From JBBSBL01 sp046330255 (GTDB lineage Bacteria > Actinomycetota > Thermoleophilia > Solirubrobacterales > Solirubrobacteraceae): DNA of 64,000 nucleotides. The stretch spans positions 1-64,000 of the forward strand of contig JAXLTC010000002.1 in assembly GCA_046330255.1 (NCBI GenBank). The letters run 5' to 3'. Of the stretch, positions 46,370 through 54,849 are shown one piece after another (position 1 is the stretch's first letter; each line of letters begins with the position of its first letter). The notes beneath the pieces are model-generated. The model was given only the letters and a program-made list of their open reading frames with translations, ran no database searches and was not told the origin of the DNA. The translations under genes and the position numbers were made by a program.

Positions 46370-48183
46370 GCCGGCGCAACCGCATCGCGGCCCGGATCGC
46401 CGACGTTCGCCGCCGCATGCGCGCCGGCGCGGGCCGCGGGCGCAAGCTGCGCGGGCTGCTGGGCCTGCTGCGCCCCTATCGCGGGCGCGTGATCCTGATG
46501 ATCCTCTCGCTGGTCGCCGCGACCGCTGCCGCGCTCGCGCCGGCGCCGCTGGCGAAGCTGGCGATCGACGACGGCATCCAGGCGCACGACGTCGAGGCGC
46601 TGGACTGGATCGTGCTCGCGTTCCTCGCCTCGGCGCTCGTCTACTGGGCCGCCACCTACGCGCAGACCTGGCTCACGGGCTGGGTCGGCCAGCGGGCGCT
46701 CGCCGACCTGCGCCTCGAGCTCTTCGCGCACCTCCAGCGCCTGTCGGTCGGCTTCTACTCGCGCAACCGGGCAGGCGTGATCATCTCGCGGCTGACCAAC
46801 GACGTGCAGGCGCTCGACCAGCTCGTCTCCGACGGGATCACGACGCTCTTCCAGTCCTCGCTGATGCTGGTCGGCACCGGCGTCGTGCTGCTCGTGATGG
46901 ACGCGCAGCTCGCGCTCTACACGTTCATCGTGATACCGGTCCTGTGGCTCGGCGGGCTTGCGTTCAGGATCGCCTCGGCGGACGCCTACCGGATCACCCG
47001 CGAGCGCATCGCCGCGATCACCGGCTACCTCCAGGAGTCGCTGTCGGGCATCCGGGTGGTGCGCAGCTTCGGCCAGGAGCCGCGCCACCTGCGCGAGTTC
47101 GCGGAGCTCAACGAGAGCAACCGGGCGGCGAACATGATCACGGTCAACCTCAACGCGGCCTACTTCCCGGCGGTCGAGATGCTCTCCGCGCTGACGACGA
47201 CCGGGATCCTGCTGGTCGGCGGCTTCGCCGCGATCGACGGGCAGACCAGCGTCGGCGTGGTCTTCGCGTTCGTCGCCGCGCTCAACAACTTCTTCGACCC
47301 GATCCAGCAGCTCTCGCAGCTCTACACCACCTACCAGTCCGGCATGGCCGCGCTGGACAAGATCTTCGAGCTGCTCGACGAGGAGCCCGACGTCCGCGAC
47401 CGCGAGGACGCGCGCGTGCTCGGGCGGCTGCGCGGCGAGATCAGGCTCGACGGCGTCTCGTTCCGCTACGGCGGCGAGGACGGCGAGGGCGCCTGGGCGC
47501 TGCGCGACATCGAGCTCACGGTGCCACCGGGGCAGACCGTTGCGCTGGTGGGCGCCACCGGGGCGGGCAAGTCGACGCTCGCCAAGCTCGTCGCGCGCTT
47601 CTACGACCCGACCGGCGGCGAGGTCTCGATCGACGGCCACGACCTGCGCTGCGTGGACTCGCGCTCGCTGCGCTCCCAGATGGGGATCGTCCCGCAGGAG
47701 CCGTTCCTGTTCAGCGGCACGATCGCGGACAACATCTCGTTCGCGCGGCCGGACGCGTCGCGCTCGGAGATCGCCGCCGCGGCGCGCGCGGTGGGCGCCG
47801 ACGCGTTCGTGGAGCGCCTCCCGGACGGCTACGACTCCGAGGTCGGCGAGCGCGGCGTGCAGCTCTCCGCCGGGCAGCGCCAGCTCGTCGCGTTCGCGCG
47901 CGCGCTGGTCGCCGACCCGCGCATCCTGGTCCTCGACGAGGCGACCGCGAACGTCGACGTGCAGACCGAGACGCGAATCGAGGAGGGCCTGCGCCGCCTG
48001 CTCGCGGGCCGCACCGCGATCGTCATCGCCCACCGGCTCTCGACGATCCGCGGCGCGGGCCGGATCGTGGTCCTCGAGGATGGCCGGATCGCCGAGCAGG
48101 GAACGCACGACGAGCTGATCGAGGCGCGCGGGCGCTACTGGCGCCTGCACCGCGACTGGGCCGAGCAGGCGACGGCGTCCTAG
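46366..48183 (+). CDS. ABC exporter half-transporter with canonical catalytic Glu (subunit B)
   Basis: The 605-residue protein has the same layout as its partner: basic N-terminal tail, six membrane helices, ATPase domain with Walker A GATGAGKST, Q-loop VPQEPFLF, Walker B ILVLDEATANVD (intact Glu) and H-loop AHRLSTI. Its signature is LSAGQRQ instead of LSGGQ. Thus the pair should form one working ATP site (this subunit's Walker motifs with subunit A's LSGGQ) and one degenerate site (subunit A's Walker B Asp with this LSAGQ). It is followed 73 nt later by the subtilase gene. Confidence 0.93.
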   Translation: MSRRNRIAARIADVRRRMRAGAGRGRKLRGLLGLLRPYRGRVILMILSLVAATAAALAPAPLAKLAIDDGIQAHDVEALDWIVLAFLASALVYWAATYAQTWLTGWVGQRALADLRLELFAHLQRLSVGFYSRNRAGVIISRLTNDVQALDQLVSDGITTLFQSSLMLVGTGVVLLVMDAQLALYTFIVIPVLWLGGLAFRIASADAYRITRERIAAITGYLQESLSGIRVVRSFGQEPRHLREFAELNESNRAANMITVNLNAAYFPAVEMLSALTTTGILLVGGFAAIDGQTSVGVVFAFVAALNNFFDPIQQLSQLYTTYQSGMAALDKIFELLDEEPDVRDREDARVLGRLRGEIRLDGVSFRYGGEDGEGAWALRDIELTVPPGQTVALVGATGAGKSTLAKLVARFYDPTGGEVSIDGHDLRCVDSRSLRSQMGIVPQEPFLFSGTIADNISFARPDASRSEIAAAARAVGADAFVERLPDGYDSEVGERGVQLSAGQRQLVAFARALVADPRILVLDEATANVDVQTETRIEEGLRRLLAGRTAIVIAHRLSTIRGAGRIVVLEDGRIAEQGTHDELIEARGRYWRLHRDWAEQATAS

Positions 48184-48256
48184 CGCCGGCTCGCCCATCC
48201 GCCGGGGATCGGGCGCCGCGCTACACCCCGGCAGGGCCCGCGCCGATGGGAGCGCG

Positions 48257-50011
48257 ATGCGCCTCGCGTGCCCTCCCCCCCTGCTCGCCGCCGGCCTCGC
48301 GGCCGCCTGCCTCGCGGGGCCGGCGGCGGCGCCCGCCGCGGCCGGCGCCGGCGCCGCGGGCGGATGGATCGTCACCTACCGCTCCGCGGTGACGCGACCG
48401 GCCGACGCGACGGCGCAGCGCGAGCGCGCGGTCGGGTTCCGCGCCCACTACCGCTTCCGCAGCGCCGTCCACGGTTTCGCCGCGCGCCTGACCGCGGCCC
48501 AGGTGTCCTCGCTGCGAGCGGACCCCGCGGTGCGCTCGGTCACCCCGGACATTCCCGTTCGCGCGCTCGGCGACCCGGTCGCGGCCGGCGAGACGGTCCC
48601 GGCGGGCCTGCGGCGCGTCGGCGCGGTCGACGGCGAGGTCGCTCGCGGGGCGAGCACCGCCGCGGTCGCGGTGATCGACAGCGGCGTGCAACTCGACCAC
48701 CCGGACCTCAACGTCTCCGACGGGACCAACTGCATCGCGCCCGGCCAGCCGGCCGGCGACGACGAGGGTCACGGCACCCACGTCGCGGGGACGATCGCGG
48801 CGCGCAACGAGGGCTCCGGGGTCCTGGGCGTCGCGCCCGGCACCCGGATCTGGGCCGTGAAGGTGCTCGACTCCGAGGGCAACGGGACGGCCTCGTCGGT
48901 GATCTGCGGGATCGACTGGGTCGCCGCGCACGCCGCGGCGCTGAACATCAGGGTCGCGAACCTCTCGATCGGCGGCAACGAGTCACCGAGCACCTGCCTG
49001 ACCTCGGCGCTGCACGGCGCCGTCTGCGCCGCGGTCGCGGCCGGCGTGACGATGGTCGTCGCGGCGGGCAACGACGGGCGAGACTACGGGGCGAGCCCGG
49101 TCGGCGTTCCCGCCGACTATCCCGAGGCGCTGACCGTCAGCGCGATGGGCGACGCGGATGGCCTGCCCGGCGGCGCCGGCGCGTTCGGCGCCTGCGGGGA
49201 CGGCGAGAGCGACGACGCGGCAGCCGGCTTCTCGAACTTCGCCACGCAGGAGGCGGACGCGGCCCACGAGATCGCCGCGCCCGGCGTCTGCGTGACCTCC
49301 ACCTACCTCGGCGGCGGCTACGCGGTCGCGTCGGGCACGAGCATGGCGAGCCCGCACGTGGCCGGCCTGGTCGCGCTGTGCGAGGGCGAAGCGGGCAGGG
49401 CCGGCCCCTGCGCGGGCCTGAGCCCGGCCCAGGTCGTGGCCTACATGCGCGCGCTCGCGCAGACGCACGCGACCGCGAACGCCGCGGACGGCTTCGCGGG
49501 CGACCCGGCGCATCCCGAGGCCGGGCGCGTCTACGGCTACCTGGCGTGGGCGCCCGGAGCCGGGGCGGATCCCCCGCCACCGCCGGCCAAGCAGGACGGC
49601 GAGACGACCGTGCCGGTGCCCCCGGTCCCGCCGCTGCCGCCGTCCGGTGGCGGCCGGCCGCAGTCCCTCGGCCCCGCCGGTCGCGTCCTGCTGCCGGCCG
49701 GGCGCCAGCGCGCCCGGCGCGGCCTGGTGATGCTGCGGGTGCGCTGCGGCGCCACCCCGTGCTCGGCGCGCGTCGCAGGCGTGCTGCGGGCGCGCGGCAT
49801 GCGCGCGCGGCGCCTGCTGTCGGCCGCCACCCGGGGCGGGGCGCGCGCGACGCTGACGCTGACGCTGCGCATCCCGCCGGACGCCCGTCTCGCGACGCGC
49901 CGCTCCCTGCACCGCCACCGCGGCGTCGCCGCCGCGCTGCGCGTGCGCATCAGCGCGACGAGCGGCCGCGCGACGCCGGTGTCGCGGAGCGTGCGCGTCG
50001 TGCTGCGCTGA
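48257..50011 (+). CDS. Secreted subtilisin-like serine protease (S8)
   Basis: The 584-residue protease has a signal peptide, an inhibitor_I9-type propeptide (GGWIVTYRSAVTRPADATAQ to DIPVRALGDP), the S8 catalytic domain with Asp in AVIDSGVQLDH (near 141), His in GHGTHVAG (near 174) and Ser in GTSMASPHVAG (near 363), then a Pro-rich linker and a C-terminal basic beta-rich domain of about 115 residues. Six or more cysteines in the catalytic domain suggest disulfides. It is likely secreted and self-activated. Substrate is unknown; it lies between an ABC exporter pair and a LanC-like gene. Confidence 0.93.
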   Translation: MRLACPPPLLAAGLAAACLAGPAAAPAAAGAGAAGGWIVTYRSAVTRPADATAQRERAVGFRAHYRFRSAVHGFAARLTAAQVSSLRADPAVRSVTPDIPVRALGDPVAAGETVPAGLRRVGAVDGEVARGASTAAVAVIDSGVQLDHPDLNVSDGTNCIAPGQPAGDDEGHGTHVAGTIAARNEGSGVLGVAPGTRIWAVKVLDSEGNGTASSVICGIDWVAAHAAALNIRVANLSIGGNESPSTCLTSALHGAVCAAVAAGVTMVVAAGNDGRDYGASPVGVPADYPEALTVSAMGDADGLPGGAGAFGACGDGESDDAAAGFSNFATQEADAAHEIAAPGVCVTSTYLGGGYAVASGTSMASPHVAGLVALCEGEAGRAGPCAGLSPAQVVAYMRALAQTHATANAADGFAGDPAHPEAGRVYGYLAWAPGAGADPPPPPAKQDGETTVPVPPVPPLPPSGGGRPQSLGPAGRVLLPAGRQRARRGLVMLRVRCGATPCSARVAGVLRARGMRARRLLSAATRGGARATLTLTLRIPPDARLATRRSLHRHRGVAAALRVRISATSGRATPVSRSVRVVLR

Positions 50012-50024
50012 TCGATCGCGACGG

Positions 50025-50030
50025 TAGCGT
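50025..50030 (+). promoter_or_regulatory. -10-like box of the LanC-like gene
   Basis: TAGCGT, 7 nt before the GTG at 50038. Confidence 0.42.
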
Positions 50031-50037
50031 GCGCCGC

Positions 50038-51222
50038 GTGCTGTTCGACGCGCGCGCCCACGAGCCCCTGCTGGAGGCCGAGTGGAGCCCGTCGGCGGTG
50101 CGGGACCGGATCCGCGCGATCGCGCGCGAAACCGACGACGCCCTGCGCAACGGGGAGTTCTGGCCGCTGCACCCGCTCGACGACGACGGGGAGACACCCG
50201 GGGCGGTCCACGGAGTCTACTTCGGCGCCGCGGGCGTGCTGTGGGCCCTGCACCGCCTCGCGGCCGCGGGCCTGCACGAGCCCGCACACGACTACGCGCG
50301 GCTCGCGGGCGAGGCCCTGGAGAGCTACCTCAGGGGGCCGGAGCTCGGCGGCCCCGTGCCCAGCCTCTGGATGGGCGAGGGCGGGATCGCGCTGGTGGCC
50401 TGGCTGCTGTCACCCAGCGAGGAGCTCGCGGAGCGCCTCGCGCGGCTGGTCGTCGCCCACCCGCAGAGCGACACGCTCGAGCTGATGTGGGGAAGCCCGG
50501 GGCTGCTGCTGATCGCCGACGTGATGCTGGAGCGCACCGGCGAGAAGCGCTGGCGCTCGGTGTGGCGCGCGATCGCCGACCGCCTGGTCTCGTGCCGGGA
50601 AGCGGAGGTCCCGGGCCTCTGGACCCAGCGGCTCTACGGATCCACGGTCGAGTACCTCGGCCCGGCGCACGGCTCCGCGGGAGTCGTGGCCGCGCTCGCG
50701 CGACGGCCCGAGCTCCTCGCGCCGGAGCCGCTGCTCGGCGACACGGCGGCCGCGCTGTCCGCCACCGCCGTCCGGGAAGGAGACCGGGCGAACTGGCCGG
50801 CGCTGCGCGGCCGGCCGCTCGCGGGCGAGGACGGCGTGATCCGCACGCAGTGGTGCCACGGCGCCCCCGGCGTCGTCGCCTCGCTCGCCTCGCTGCCGCG
50901 CGAGCCGGAGCTCGACGCGCTGCTGCTGGGCGGCGGCGAGCTGACCTGGGCGGCGGGCCCGCTCCGCAAGGGCGCGGGCCTGTGCCACGGGACCGCGGGC
51001 AACGGCCTCGCGCTGCTCGCGCTCCACGCCCGTACCGGGGACGAGCTGTGGCTCGCGCGTGCGCGGCGTTTCGCGATGCACGCCGCGACGCAGGTCAGCG
51101 CGGCCACACGGCGCTACGGGCGCGGCCGGCACTCCCTCTGGACCGGCGACCTCGGCACCGCCGTCTATCTGGAGCAGTGCCTGGCCGCCACGGCGGGCGC
51201 GCCGGCGCTGGAGGTGTGGTGA
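50038..51222 (+). CDS. LanC-like protein (lanthionine synthetase C fold), orphan
   Basis: The 394-residue protein has the alpha/alpha-toroid pattern of LanC proteins: GVYFGAAGVLWALHRL, WMGEGGIALVAWLL, MWGSPGLLLIADVML, AHGSAGVVAALA, then the zinc ligands WCHGAPG (first Cys) and GLCHGTAGN (second Cys and His). All three ligands are present, so it should bind zinc and could catalyse thioether formation. No LanB/LanM dehydratase or Ser/Thr/Cys-rich precursor peptide gene is visible within 10 kb, so it may act on another thiol electrophile, as proposed for eukaryotic LANCL proteins. The GTG at 50038 fits the TAGCGT box; GTG 50029 is inside that box and is rejected. Confidence 0.87.
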   Translation: MLFDARAHEPLLEAEWSPSAVRDRIRAIARETDDALRNGEFWPLHPLDDDGETPGAVHGVYFGAAGVLWALHRLAAAGLHEPAHDYARLAGEALESYLRGPELGGPVPSLWMGEGGIALVAWLLSPSEELAERLARLVVAHPQSDTLELMWGSPGLLLIADVMLERTGEKRWRSVWRAIADRLVSCREAEVPGLWTQRLYGSTVEYLGPAHGSAGVVAALARRPELLAPEPLLGDTAAALSATAVREGDRANWPALRGRPLAGEDGVIRTQWCHGAPGVVASLASLPREPELDALLLGGGELTWAAGPLRKGAGLCHGTAGNGLALLALHARTGDELWLARARRFAMHAATQVSAATRRYGRGRHSLWTGDLGTAVYLEQCLAATAGAPALEVW

Positions 51223-51226
51223 GCGA

Positions 51227-51277
51227 CATCCCATCCCAGCCGACTGTCGTCCTGCGACAGTAGCCTGGGACAGGTTC
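51227..51277 (+). repeat. 51-bp palindromic repeat, copy 5
   Basis: Starts 4 nt after the stop of the LanC-like gene. Outer arms are the least conserved (TCCCAG with CTGGGA remains paired), but the inner stem CTGTCG/CGACAG around TCCTG is perfect and identical to that of copy 6. Confidence 0.85.
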
Positions 51278-51296
51278 CCCCGACGGGGCGAGAGAG

Positions 51297-51368
51297 CTGC
51301 GGGACAGGGACTCGAACCCCAAATTCCACGTCCAGAGCGTGGCGTGTTGCCGATTACACCATCCCGCA
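51297..51368 (-). tRNA. tRNA-Gln (CTG)
   Basis: Minus-strand cloverleaf: acceptor arms TGCGGGA/TCCCGCA starting with T as is usual for tRNA-Gln, anticodon stem CCACG/CGTGG with loop CTCTGGA (anticodon CTG), T-arm GGGGTTCGAGTCCC, discriminator G. CCA is not encoded. It lies between repeat copy 5 and a VOC gene. Confidence 0.95.
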
Positions 51369-51428
51369 CCGCAGACGGCTTCGAGAGGCTAGCGCACCGC
51401 ACGTCACCGACCGTGGAGGCGGGTTGAC

Positions 51429-51827
51429 GTGCCCGTGACCGGCATCGACCACGTTCAGCTGGCCGCGCCCGAGGGTTGCGAGGCGGCGGCGCGCGAGTTC
51501 TTCGGCGGCCTGCTGGGGCTCCAGGAGATCCCGAAGGCGGAGGGCGTGCGCGGCACCGGCGGGGCGTGGTTCCGCTGCGGCGCCCAGGAGCTGCACGTCG
51601 GCGTCCAGGCGGGAGGCTTCGTTCCCGCCGCGAAGGCCCACCCGGGGCTGACCGTCGCCGGCGCCGGCGAGCTCGAGCGCCTCGCCGCGCGGCTGGGCGA
51701 AGCGGGGCATCCCGTCAGCTGGGACGCGCGGATCGCGGGCGTGCGGCGCTTCTACACCGCCGATCCGTGGGGGAACCGCATCGAGCTTCGCAGCGCGGCC
51801 GTCGCGCGCCCAACCCGTCCCGGGTAA
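51429..51827 (+). CDS. VOC-family (glyoxalase-like) protein
   Basis: The 132-residue single-module VOC protein (TGIDHVQLAAPEGCEAAARE, FFGGLLGLQEIPK, RFYTADPWGNRIELR) has the HV near the start and the E in NRIELR in the usual positions. GGAGG lies 9 nt before the GTG. The last codons, encoding PTRPG and stop, lie in repeat copy 4; the family normally ends soon after NRIELR, so the repeat has replaced or extended the natural C-terminus. Confidence 0.83.
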   Translation: MPVTGIDHVQLAAPEGCEAAAREFFGGLLGLQEIPKAEGVRGTGGAWFRCGAQELHVGVQAGGFVPAAKAHPGLTVAGAGELERLAARLGEAGHPVSWDARIAGVRRFYTADPWGNRIELRSAAVARPTRPG

Positions 51828-51861
51828 TGCCCGTCCTGCGGGTGCAGGCTGGGACGGGGTC
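51811..51861 (+). repeat. 51-bp palindromic repeat, copy 4
   Basis: Outer arms CCCGTCCCG and TGGGACGGG pair apart from the outermost bases; inner stem CCCG/CGGG surrounds TCCTG. It begins inside the VOC gene and supplies its final codons and TAA stop. Confidence 0.88.
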
Positions 51862-51940
51862 GCCGGCCGGCGATGCGCGCGCCCTCTTCCCGGCGCAGCT
51901 CAGCGAGCCGCCGCCTGCCTGGGCGGCGCCGCCCGCCCGC

Positions 51941-52474
51941 TCAGGCCGCGGCGTCCCCCGGCGCCTCGCCGCGCCCCGGCGCCGGGAAGCCCTCCGGCAG
52001 GTCGAACTGCGCCTCGCCGAGCGCGAGCGCCATCGGCTCGTCTCCCCCGCGCGCGGCCAGCGACAGCGGCGCCGCCGGGTCAGTCGTCTCCCACTCGACG
52101 GTCACCGCGCTGCGCCCCGGGAAGAGCGTCGCCAGCTCGCGCACGGCGCGCCCGTAGGAGTCCAGACCGCCGAGGATCCCGCGCAGCTCGCCCGTCCCGG
52201 AGTCGACCTCGAACGGCGGGAGCGCGTGGACGTGGACGCGCCCGAGCGGCTCGCCGGCGAGTGCGTCGGGTTGCCCGAGCACGCGCACCTCCCCGCCCTC
52301 CGCGATCTCGACCGGGCCGTCGGCGGGACAGTCGACGACCGCCGCGGGCAGCGCGGCCCCCTGATCCAGGACGAGCGCCACCCGCGCGGCCCCGGCCTCA
52401 CGAGCGAACCGGCGCAGGGTGGCGAGGATCGCGGGCAGCCGCGGCGCTGCGTCGTCCGCCGCGTCCGGCGCCAC
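51941..52474 (-). CDS. Hypothetical protein downstream of the FAD oxidoreductase
   Basis: The 177-residue protein (PAILATLRRFAREAGAARVA, LGRVHVHALPPFEVDSGTGE, LGGLDSYGRAVRELATLFPG, SAVTVEWETTDPAAPLSLAA) has an alternating helix-strand layout and a conserved-looking GGxxxYGRAVRxLAxLFPG helix. No family is recognised. It is 4 nt after the stop of the FAD oxidoreductase gene and is probably the last gene of the long minus-strand operon. Confidence 0.72.
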   Translation of the reverse strand: MAPDAADDAAPRLPAILATLRRFAREAGAARVALVLDQGAALPAAVVDCPADGPVEIAEGGEVRVLGQPDALAGEPLGRVHVHALPPFEVDSGTGELRGILGGLDSYGRAVRELATLFPGRSAVTVEWETTDPAAPLSLAARGGDEPMALALGEAQFDLPEGFPAPGRGEAPGDAAA

Positions 52475-52478
52475 CCGG

Positions 52479-53729
52479 CTACACCGAGGAGAGGTCCGTC
52501 GAGAGGTCCCCGAGCCGCGCGCTCCCGCCCGCGGCGCCCACGTCGGCGCCGGAGGCCATCAGCCGCCGTGCGTGGTCGAGGTCGTCCCCGCGGCCGATCG
52601 CCAGCGCCGCCGCGACCCGCCCGCCATCGAGGTAGAAGACCGAGAACTCGCCGTCCTCGATCGAGCCGCGCACGACCTCCTCGTCCCACGAGGCGGCCGG
52701 CCCGACGTACTCGAGCGACGCCCAGTCCGCGAGGTCGGAGAAGAAGTACGGGACGACCTCGTGCGCGACCTCGCGCCCGAGCATGTTGAGCGCGGCGGTC
52801 TTGCCCTGGTTGAAGGCCACGTCCCAGTGCTCGACGCGCAGCCTGCGCCCGTGCACGCGGCTCTCGTAGGACGCGATGTCGCCCGCCGCGAAGACGCCGT
52901 CCGCCGAGGTGCGCAGCATCGAGTCGCAGCGCACGCCGCCGTCGTCGGCCAGCTCGAGGCCGGCGGCGCCGGCGAGCGACACCTCCGGGGTCACGCCGAC
53001 GCCCATCACGACCGTGCTCGCGGGCAGGCGGCGCCCGGAGCGCGTGACGACCGCCGTCACGTGTCCGTCCTCGCCCTCGAAGCGCTCGATCTCGTCCTCG
53101 CCGTGGATCTCGATCCCGTGCTCGGTAAGGCGCTCCTGGAGGAAGCGACCCGCCGTCTCGCCGAACCCGCGCGACAGCGTCACGGCCTCCTGCATCACGA
53201 TCGCGACGTCGCAGCCGTAGGCCGAGCGCACGGATGCCGCGACCTCGCAGCCGATGTAGGAACCCCCGACGCAGACGACCGGGCCCCCGCCCTGGACGGC
53301 TTCGCGGATCGCCTCCGAGTTGCGCAGCGTGCGCAGGTAGTGGACGCCCTCGAGCTCGCCCCCCTCGACCGGGAGCCGGCGCACGTTGGAGCCGGTGGCC
53401 AGCAGCGCCGTGCCGAAGCTCAGCTCCTCGCCGCTGGAGAGCGTCGCCGTGCGCGCGCCCGCGTCCAGGCCGGTGACGCTGACCCGCGTCATCAGCTCGA
53501 TCCGCTGCTCGCGCCACCACTCGTCGGGGCGGAACAGCACGTCCTCGCGGGTCTCGCGCCCGGCGAGGAACCCCTTGGAGCACGGCGGGCGGTCATATGG
53601 CGGATCGGGCTCGCGACCGACGACCAGGACGTCGCCCTCGGCGCCCTCCTCGCGCAGCCAGCGCGCGCAGTTCCCCCCCGCCAGGCCGCCTCCGACGATT
53701 AGGTGCTCGACGCGACGCGGCATGCTCAT
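52479..53729 (-). CDS. FAD-dependent NAD(P)H oxidoreductase (ferredoxin reductase-like)
   Basis: The 416-residue flavoprotein has the FAD-binding HLIVGGGLAGGNCARWLRE, PPYDRPPCSKGFL, the NAD(P)-binding VVCVGGSYIGCEVAASVRSA and the second FAD motif VFAAGDIASYES, then a C-terminal reductase domain (VEHWDVAFNQGKTAALNMLG). It belongs to the pyridine nucleotide-disulfide oxidoreductase superfamily, close to ferredoxin/rubredoxin reductases and AIF-like proteins; the redox CxxxxC of disulfide reductases is missing. The ATG at 53729 overlaps the TrkA stop (ATGA). Its presence with K+-type RCK genes may reflect sensing of NAD(H) status; this is inference. Confidence 0.88.
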   Translation of the reverse strand: MSMPRRVEHLIVGGGLAGGNCARWLREEGAEGDVLVVGREPDPPYDRPPCSKGFLAGRETREDVLFRPDEWWREQRIELMTRVSVTGLDAGARTATLSSGEELSFGTALLATGSNVRRLPVEGGELEGVHYLRTLRNSEAIREAVQGGGPVVCVGGSYIGCEVAASVRSAYGCDVAIVMQEAVTLSRGFGETAGRFLQERLTEHGIEIHGEDEIERFEGEDGHVTAVVTRSGRRLPASTVVMGVGVTPEVSLAGAAGLELADDGGVRCDSMLRTSADGVFAAGDIASYESRVHGRRLRVEHWDVAFNQGKTAALNMLGREVAHEVVPYFFSDLADWASLEYVGPAASWDEEVVRGSIEDGEFSVFYLDGGRVAAALAIGRGDDLDHARRLMASGADVGAAGGSARLGDLSTDLSSV

Positions 53730-54403
53730 GGCTCCGCGGGCGCGGCGACCTGGCCGAACATCGAGCTGACGTCCCGCTCCAGGCCGGGATCGAGGATCAG
53801 CAGGACCTCGTCGCCCGGCTCGACGACCGTGTCGGGCTTGGGCACGAAGCCGGCGCCATCGCGCAACACCGAGATCACGAGGCTCCCGTCGGGCATCGCG
53901 AGCTCGCTGACCCGCCGGCCCGCGGCGGGCGCGCCCTCGGCGATCTCCACCTCGATGATCTCCAGGCGCTCCTCCTCGAGCGCGAGCAGCTGCACCAGCC
54001 CGTACTGGGGCACCTCGTGCTCGATCAGGCGCAGGATCAGGTCGGTCGCGGAGACGGCCGGCTGTATCCCGAGCAGCTTGAAGTGCTGGTAGTTGCGGGG
54101 GTTGTTGACGCGGGCGACGATGCGCCCGACCAGGTATTTCTCCTTCGCGACCTGGCAGATGAGGATGTTGTCCTCGTCGTCGCCGGTGACCGCGATCACG
54201 AGGTCGGCGCGGGCGATGCCGGCGCGCTCGAGCACCCACAGCTCGGTCGCGTCGCCGTACTGGACGGCGTGCTCGAGCTCCGACTCCACGGTCAGGTAGC
54301 GGCGCCGCTCCTGCTCGATGGCCGTCACCTCGTGGCCCTTCGCGATCAGCTCGCGGGCGAGGTTCCAGCCGACCTTGCCCCCTCCCGCGATGATCACGTA
54401 CAT
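53726..54403 (-). CDS. TrkA-like RCK protein (RCK_N plus RCK_C)
   Basis: The 225-residue cytosolic protein has a Rossmann-type RCK_N domain (YVIIAGGGKVGWNLARELIA, GDATELWVLERAGIARADLV) that binds NAD(H) or ATP, and an RCK_C domain (IIEVEIAEGAPAAGRRVSEL to EPGDEVLLILDP) of the type that binds c-di-AMP or other ligands. It is the gating subunit of a potassium transporter or channel, but no TrkH/KtrB/channel gene is adjacent. It is 13 nt downstream of a second RCK_N protein. Confidence 0.92.
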   Translation of the reverse strand: MYVIIAGGGKVGWNLARELIAKGHEVTAIEQERRRYLTVESELEHAVQYGDATELWVLERAGIARADLVIAVTGDDEDNILICQVAKEKYLVGRIVARVNNPRNYQHFKLLGIQPAVSATDLILRLIEHEVPQYGLVQLLALEEERLEIIEVEIAEGAPAAGRRVSELAMPDGSLVISVLRDGAGFVPKPDTVVEPGDEVLLILDPGLERDVSSMFGQVAAPAEP

Positions 54404-54416
54404 CCCCGCCTCCCGA

Positions 54417-54839
54417 TCAGGCCGCGAAGGCCGCGGCCTCGAGCATCTCGATGGCCTGTTGGGTCGGGCAGACGGTGTGCAGGCCCTGCTCGCGGTACCA
54501 GGCCGCGCGCGCCGGGTCGAGCACCCGCACGATCACCTTCGGAACCTCGAAGCGCTTCTGCGCGATCTGGGCGATCACCAGGTTCGTGTTGTCGCCGTTG
54601 GTCGAGGCGAGGAACACGTCCGCCTCGGCGATCCCGGCGGCCTCGAGGGCGTCGATCTCCAGCGCGGTGCCCACCGTGAAGCGCCCGCCGGCGTCCTCCC
54701 AGCTCTCGGTCAGGTCCTTGTCGAGGCGCTCGTGCGAAAGCGGGTCCTCGTCGAGCACCGACACGTCGTGGCCCAGATCCAGCGCGTGGCGCGCGACGGT
54801 CGAGCCGACGCGCCCCGCGCCGACGATCAGCATCAGCAT
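54417..54839 (-). CDS. TrkA-like RCK protein (RCK_N only)
   Basis: The 140-residue protein has only the RCK_N half: LMLIVGAGRVGSTVARHALD, then GTALEIDALEAAGIAEADVF and KVIVRVLDPARAAWY. It would pair with the two-domain RCK protein encoded next to it, as with split TrkA systems. The ATG at 54839 is chosen because TAGAGT (54847-54852, minus strand) ends 7 nt upstream; the GTG at 54848 lies inside that box. The upstream APC gene ends at that very TAG, so an internal promoter is possible. Confidence 0.88.
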   Translation of the reverse strand: MLMLIVGAGRVGSTVARHALDLGHDVSVLDEDPLSHERLDKDLTESWEDAGGRFTVGTALEIDALEAAGIAEADVFLASTNGDNTNLVIAQIAQKRFEVPKVIVRVLDPARAAWYREQGLHTVCPTQQAIEMLEAAAFAA

Positions 54840-54849
54840 GCGCCGCACT

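Noticed and set aside
50029..50031. GTG at 50029 as start of the LanC-like gene
   Set aside because: It lies inside the TAGCGT box; the GTG at 50038 has the same spacing as the other leaderless starts.
54840..54848. GTG at 54848 as start of the short RCK protein
   Set aside because: It overlaps the TAGAGT box; the RCK_N domain begins at the ATG at 54839.
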